Source: Marsupella aquatica (lineage: Eukaryota > Marchantiophyta). Taken from it: a DNA stretch of 64,000 bases. The DNA is taken from NCBI GenBank assembly GCA_973895155.1, contig OZ316892.1:23250001-23314000 (forward strand). Direction: 5' to 3'. Below the pieces are notes generated by a model. It was not told the DNA's origin. It was given only the letters and a program-made list of their open reading frames with translations, and did not search any database. The position numbers and the translations under genes are program-made. Shown piece by piece: positions 59,041 to 64,000 of the stretch (positions are counted from its first letter, which is position 1; every line of letters begins with the position of its first letter).

Positions 59041-62002
59041 GGATGATGATGATGGCTATCATGCCGCAGAGAATGGCGAGATGTAATTCCAGTCTGCATA
59101 GAGAAATGCCATAAATATTTGTTGCCTCAACGGAATGAGAAGTTGCCCAAATTGGAGGCGTCTCTGTTGTGGTTGAAAATGTAATAGGTGTAATCTGTTT
59201 AGACCACTGCTTGAAATTAATAAAAAGATAGAAGGGAGAATAGCAATGCCCTAGTTCTGTGTTTGATTTGCCAAGCTACTTGAAACTCTGTACTTTTTAC
59301 AGTCGCAGGTGACGGAAGAGAAATTTTCAGTTGTAGTTTGATTCGTTTTAGGAGCATAACATTGCGGGAAACAAAGAGAACCAATACTGAGAATCTGAAA
59401 TCAATGAAACGTGGATCCTGAGACTCTCTACACTCACCTACGAGATTATTCAGCAGCTGAGACCTTCAAACCAAAGTATCAGAGAAGCCTTACCTCGCAA
59501 GAAGCTGAAATTGTCTCAAGCTGCCGATAGTCTCACTAGGCAACAGATATAACAATCTAGACATTCTCAATTATGGGATTCTGGAGAACAGATCCTCGGA
59601 TCTTACGGCTAAATAGCTTGATGCCGATTTTTTACATTATAGCAGCTTCGTTGCCATCATATCACGAAGGAAAGGAGAAAGGTATCACATCCACGGGTAT
59701 TCACTGCTCGTCAATCGATGCAGTTTGCAAGAGTGAATGATTTGAATAAACCTGGACTAAAACGCAGGTGTCGAATAGCAAAGAGCAGTAACATCAGTCT
59801 TGTACATATTAGTCTCTAACCGTGTTATGTTATGTTATCCTCCATAATATGAAAATACATGTTTTTGGATTCCACATGGCAACGGTTGTTTGGAGTAGAC
59901 CCTCCTAGACCTTGGGATTACAAGTCAGGTTCTACATGCTCACCAACCAGATATTTAACCTACAAGCCAATTGCACCGTTTTGCTCATGGGTGGTTTTCC
60001 TTTTTATGAGAAAAAACAGATAGATCCACATTTATGGCAAGTATCCACATTCACAATCTTATGGGCAACTTGACTGCTATGTGTATGGTGAAGGAGTTCT
60101 GTTATTTGGGAGAAGTCCATAATGTCACTTTTCTCTTTGTTACAGATGGATACCAGGGCTGTTGATTCAAGGTTGGGAGCGGCACGAGCCAGCCATGGAC
60201 AGGGGGAACAAAAGATCCAGCCAACTTGGCGGAATACCCAGCCAGGAGCCACGACACCACCCACACAATACCAATGTGAGGGGACCATACTACTAGGGCC
60301 TTTTAATATCTTAAACATTTTCCCAAATTTTGCTGCAGGAAGCGTCATGTCAAACTTGTAATGTCAAACAGTTTCCATGTAAACCTCAGCCAATTTCTTA
60401 TAGAATTTTTTACAATGTTCCTTTGAAGTGCTGTGCTTGCTGGACGGCCTGGTCACTCATTCAGAGGAAAACAAATCCTCAAATTAATGCTCTATATTGC
60501 CTTTTTCCTCATGCATGGATAGAGCCAATGTCTGTTGAGAATCTTTTACAATTCTTATGAAGGATAATACTTGCTAGACGGCCTGGTCCGCTCATACAGA
60601 GCAAAACAATGCTCAAATTAATGCTCTAGATTGCCTTTTTCCCCATGCATGGATTGTATGCTGCTGGCAGTCCGCTAGCTGGCCCCTTGGTATGAATGAA
60701 CTTACCCCACGACAGTGCACATAGCTACTCAGTATGACATCAACATCACCATTCTTATTTTGTCAAAGATAAGGAAATTATCTTAGGGCTTGATTTTAAG
60801 CAGAAGAGGAAGTGCACTTTAGGGTGTCCGAAAATTCTCCGATGTGTTTGTCAGTAAAGTCCACAGTACCACAAATTGCCACAACTCAAGTTTGCCGTTG
60901 AGCGAACATTACTAGTTGGATGGATTGTGATAATGGTGATGGCCCCACCCTCATGGCTGCCGATTGCTACGTTCAGGCATGGATGAAACCGAGAGGTGCA
61001 ACAGGAGTCGTGTTTCACACCGACGAAAGGCTGAATTGAGATCTGAGGAAACGATCTTGGTGCTGAGCGGCAGAGAATGCCAAACAGAAAACGCACTCGT
61101 AGGGATCCGCAACAAGTGAAGGTAGAATGAATTGTGCAATCGAAACGGAATATCAATCAACCTTGAGAGCTCAAACAACCTTCAGTAACTAATGTGAGTA
61201 ATCCTATACAGAAAGCTCAGATAAGCCTGAGCAACTTAATGCGAGTAATCGAACACAAGAGACTCAAATAAGCTTGAGAAACTTAATGTGAGGATTCCAA
61301 TACAAAAAGCTCGAAGGACCTTTTCGCTATTTCAAAAACGCACCTCGTAATAACTTCCTCTAGACTAGTTGAGATTATTCCCAAACTGTTCCCAGGAATA
61401 TCCAAGATTATAGTCAGAAGGATCGTTGAGTGAGGTTGGCTACGGTTTTTATCAACATGCCTCCTACCCTCTCGGCAATGAGCGCCTAAAATCTTTCTCC
61501 GAATGGGGACCCAGCACTACCGTAGGCTAAAACCTTAATCAAAACGTAAGGGACGACCTTGAAAATCATGTTACAGTGACGCGAGAAGACAACTTGCATT
61601 GTCTTCAGTTGTGCAACATAGATTATGGTCATGCCGACTATAACGGCCACAACCATGACTTGTTGTCGTTGAGCAACAACCACGTGCTTTGAGATTATAT
61701 AATCTTAAAAGCTGAGACGGGGTGGGGGTAAAAGAGACCCCAGTATCAAATTCTTACAGAAGTTACGTCACAACTTTGTTTCGCTCAGTTGCATATACTT
61801 TCAAAACATGCTGCACGCGCACCCAACAATATCCCACATAACATCTAGTCAATAATTGTTGAAGTATGGATAAAAAATACAACGTACAGAAATATAGGTG
61901 AATGAAGCAGATAATAAGCACTTAAAACGTTTCCAGTGCCAGCACTGAAGGTCATTTCAGTCCAGAACAGTCATAAAAACGTAGCACAAACTTAGCAGAA
62001 GA
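59041..62002. other. Intergenic, no gene recognised
   Basis: A tandem duplication of about 136 bp lies at about 60430-60660 (landmarks 'cttgct(g/a)gacggcctggtc' and 'caaattaatgctcta(t/g)attgcc'). Repeated phrases 'aagctcagataagcctgagcaacttaatg' and 'gactcaaataagcttgagaaacttaatg' (each longer than shown is avoided) occur at about 61210-61290. A minus-strand frame at 61486-61683 is hydrophobic, but it starts at GTG and shows no splice partner. Confidence 0.4.
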
Positions 62003-63432
62003 TTATGCCCTCACTTGGCCAGAAGGTGTCTTTCTCAGTTGCAACACAGCTTCTCTCATCTCCTCTGGAATCGTGCGAAGAGGCGGATGGATGGCACCAC
62101 TCCTGTTTAGATAAAGTTTTGGACATGAGAATGACTAAGGAAGCATGTCTACTGGAAAGCAGACCACTTTAAGCAAGCACATGTCCTTAGCGACTATTTG
62201 GGTGATTCATTACTCAAGATTCCTTTAAAAGATTTGGAATTTGAACAGCTTTTGCAGGTACCGTACTCTGGCGGCATGATCACCGGCCCAGCAAGAGAAG
62301 CAAATGTGAGATCTGCAGCTGTGAATCTTGACCCACAGATGAAAGGTCGCCCATCAGCTAGAGTATCGTCAACCTGAACAGATGAGATAATTGGTTAGCT
62401 TCGCCTACTTGTACAGAAAGCAGCTATAACCTTTCTTTAACCGTTTTCTCAACTACGTGCAGTCAGTTATGAATTCAAGAGGATACAGCATGGGCGTCAA
62501 CACCCCTGGTCAACACAACTGCCCAGATCATTATTGCAAATGTTGATATGATCATAATTAAGCGAGACGAAACGAGACGCCAATACCTCTTGGAAAATCT
62601 CCTGGATAATCTTAAGAGAATTTTCTTTAGCAGCAGGCTTATTGCAGTACAGTGCGTTGTAGACAACCCTCCGCAATAACGGCATGAGAATCCATGCAAG
62701 CACTCTCTCAATGAGGGGAGCTCCTGGTTTATCAGACTGACATGTGAGTACAAGCTTGCATACCAGATAGACATCGTAGCATATTTTGTTGCCGACATAG
62801 CAGGAAAGACAGCTTTAGGGCATCATATCCAGAGTTACTCATTGCTTTTCATCCAATGCAATTAATTGACAGCTTGCCTACAGCATTTGGACAGATTCAG
62901 AACTGCGAACTATCATAAAATTATTCCCTAAATTCATCTTCGGCGCGGGTAGGTGATCGACCTTGAGTCAACAAAAGGTAACTGCAATTGTCGAACAGCA
63001 AATAGCAGTAAACCCAGCGACGTACATGTGGCCCAAACCTTTTGTCAAGTTTGACCTCTGTGCACAAAATCAAATACCGAGCAAGAGTTAAACAACACGC
63101 ATTGAAACTCTGCCAAATGTGCTCGGTATCACCATCCAGAGTGGCTAGCAATCCGGCACTGTAAACAACACATTTGAGCTCACTTCTCTGTTTGTAAGAT
63201 GGATGATACAACAGTAAATGTTTATCCAACCGAATAGCTGACAAGGCTGTTGTACGTACCCCAAGCATCCACTAGCTTTCGAGTGTCTGGATCTGCTGGA
63301 TAGAGTCGATTTTCCTCTCTTCTAATATTTTTCTCAGCGAAGTGTAAAATATCTGGAGACTCCTGTAGCACCACTTGGTCTTTAGATCGTCCCATGAGAA
63401 ACTTTGGACAACTTGTCCCAGCTCCAAGCCCC
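62003..63432 (-). CDS. Glutathione S-transferase-like protein, C-terminal exons (partial)
   Basis: Five exons join in phase: 63432-63260, 63057-62962, 62723-62587, 62373-62267 and 62102-62003 (stop TAA), giving 203 residues. The first exon begins in phase 2, so more coding sequence lies upstream. The visible order fits a GST: the end of a thioredoxin-like N domain (LQESPDILHFAE), a linker with LYPADPDTRKLVD, then an all-helical C domain with RFGPHVRRW, LIERVLAWILMPLLRRVV, IIQEIFQEVDDTLADGRPF and RFTAADLTFASL, the N-capping-box region typical of GSTs. The tail is LRKTPSGQVRA. The catalytic Ser/Cys/Tyr, if any, would be in the missing N-terminus. The overall pattern recalls bacterial GST-family proteins more than the plant tau or phi classes. 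Acceptors at 62723 and 63432 are moderate. Confidence 0.75.
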
Positions 63433-64000
63433 CTGCAAATTTCAAACTGATCAGCAGTTGTACGGTACAGCACGTTACTTAGCAGCGAGAACCAATAAGA
63501 CTCAGCACAAGTCGCACTAAACCATTTAGTGCTATAAACTTTCAAGCAAACATAACAAATGTTACGACAGGGCTTCATGCTATTAGCTTTAGATTTAATG
63601 GGTTTACTAGTCGAAATACAAAGTTGATGGTGCAAACCTGGTGAAAAACATATGGAATAGAACCACATGTTTTGATTCTTTGTACATAACTCCAGCCCTG
63701 TCCAGTGCCCATCTGGCCTGATCCGCAAAGAAATTGAATTAATAGGTACATCCAAGATGTCTTGTGCAAAAGCGAACCCAACTTGAGATCTTGTTTAGTG
63801 ATCACTCAAAGCATTATAACTATTGGATCTCTACTTCCCGTATTTACCATCTCTAGGCTGTGGCATCCTCAGGCGACTTAATTAACTGATCTTCACAGGT
63901 TATCTACCCAAAGTAGACATTCCTTGTAGCTAGATGATTCTCAATTAGCACCGTGCAGACGGTATCAATAAATCTGACATGGTGAACAGAAGATTCACCT
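63433..64000 (-). other. Probable intron or upstream part of the GST-like gene
   Basis: The minus-strand gene must continue here or beyond the window. Frames exist around 63575-63805, but none shows a GST N-terminal motif that I can place, so no exon is called. Confidence 0.4.

Noticed and set aside
61486-61683. A hydrophobic minus-strand frame upstream of nothing recognisable
   Set aside because: It starts at GTG, is only 65 codons long, and has no identifiable partner exons.

Overview
This is nuclear DNA of a land plant. Four things point that way: split genes with GT-AG introns, a nuclear tRNA-Lys carrying its own box A and pol III stop, a decayed Ty1/Copia element with the plant-type initiator-Met primer site, and plant-type gene families (HDC1, the ATM mitochondrial ABC exporter, a plant TPR-DnaJ protein, ERH). 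The introns are small, the exon-1 blocks are very long, and the promoters are rich in microsatellites. A non-seed plant such as a moss would fit, but that is a guess. I found no CRISPR array, operon, defence island or other prokaryote-like system.

Layout. 1-5,150 is repeat DNA: a diverged tandem duplication, a dispersed family built on a short 'cttagagaggcac' core, and an array of about 147-bp units. 5,150-9,636 is a gene for an Rxt3-domain histone deacetylase complex subunit (HDC1 type, + strand, one coding exon). 9,640-13,900 is non-coding with local duplications. A tRNA-Lys(CUU) gene lies at 13,922-13,994 (- strand), next to tRNA-head-like fragments. 14,880-18,740 is a dead Copia element (- strand). 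21,236-26,667 holds a 17-exon gene for an unidentified coiled-coil protein (- strand). 26,670-32,600 is repeat-rich DNA. 33,749-42,566 is an 11-exon gene for a roughly 1,913-residue TPR-DnaJ co-chaperone (+ strand). 45,154-52,491 is the 19-exon ATM-type mitochondrial ABC half-transporter (- strand). 52,700-57,800 is AT-rich and ends in a 45-bp minisatellite. 58,471-58,791 is the small intronless ERH gene (+ strand). 62,003-63,432 holds the last five exons of a glutathione S-transferase-like gene (- strand) that continues upstream.

The genes are independent housekeeping functions with no shared pathway: chromatin deacetylation, protein folding, export from mitochondria for cytosolic Fe-S assembly, RNA/transcription-linked ERH, and a GST fold. 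The most unusual feature is in the ABC transporter. Its Walker A exon is tandemly duplicated as two 56-nt exons. One copy encodes GKST and the other GNST, and frame makes the two mutually exclusive. The usual C-terminal exon of that gene cannot be found in good form.

Exon coordinates were derived by hand from splice motifs, reading phase and family resemblance, without transcript data. Start codons given here are ATG.
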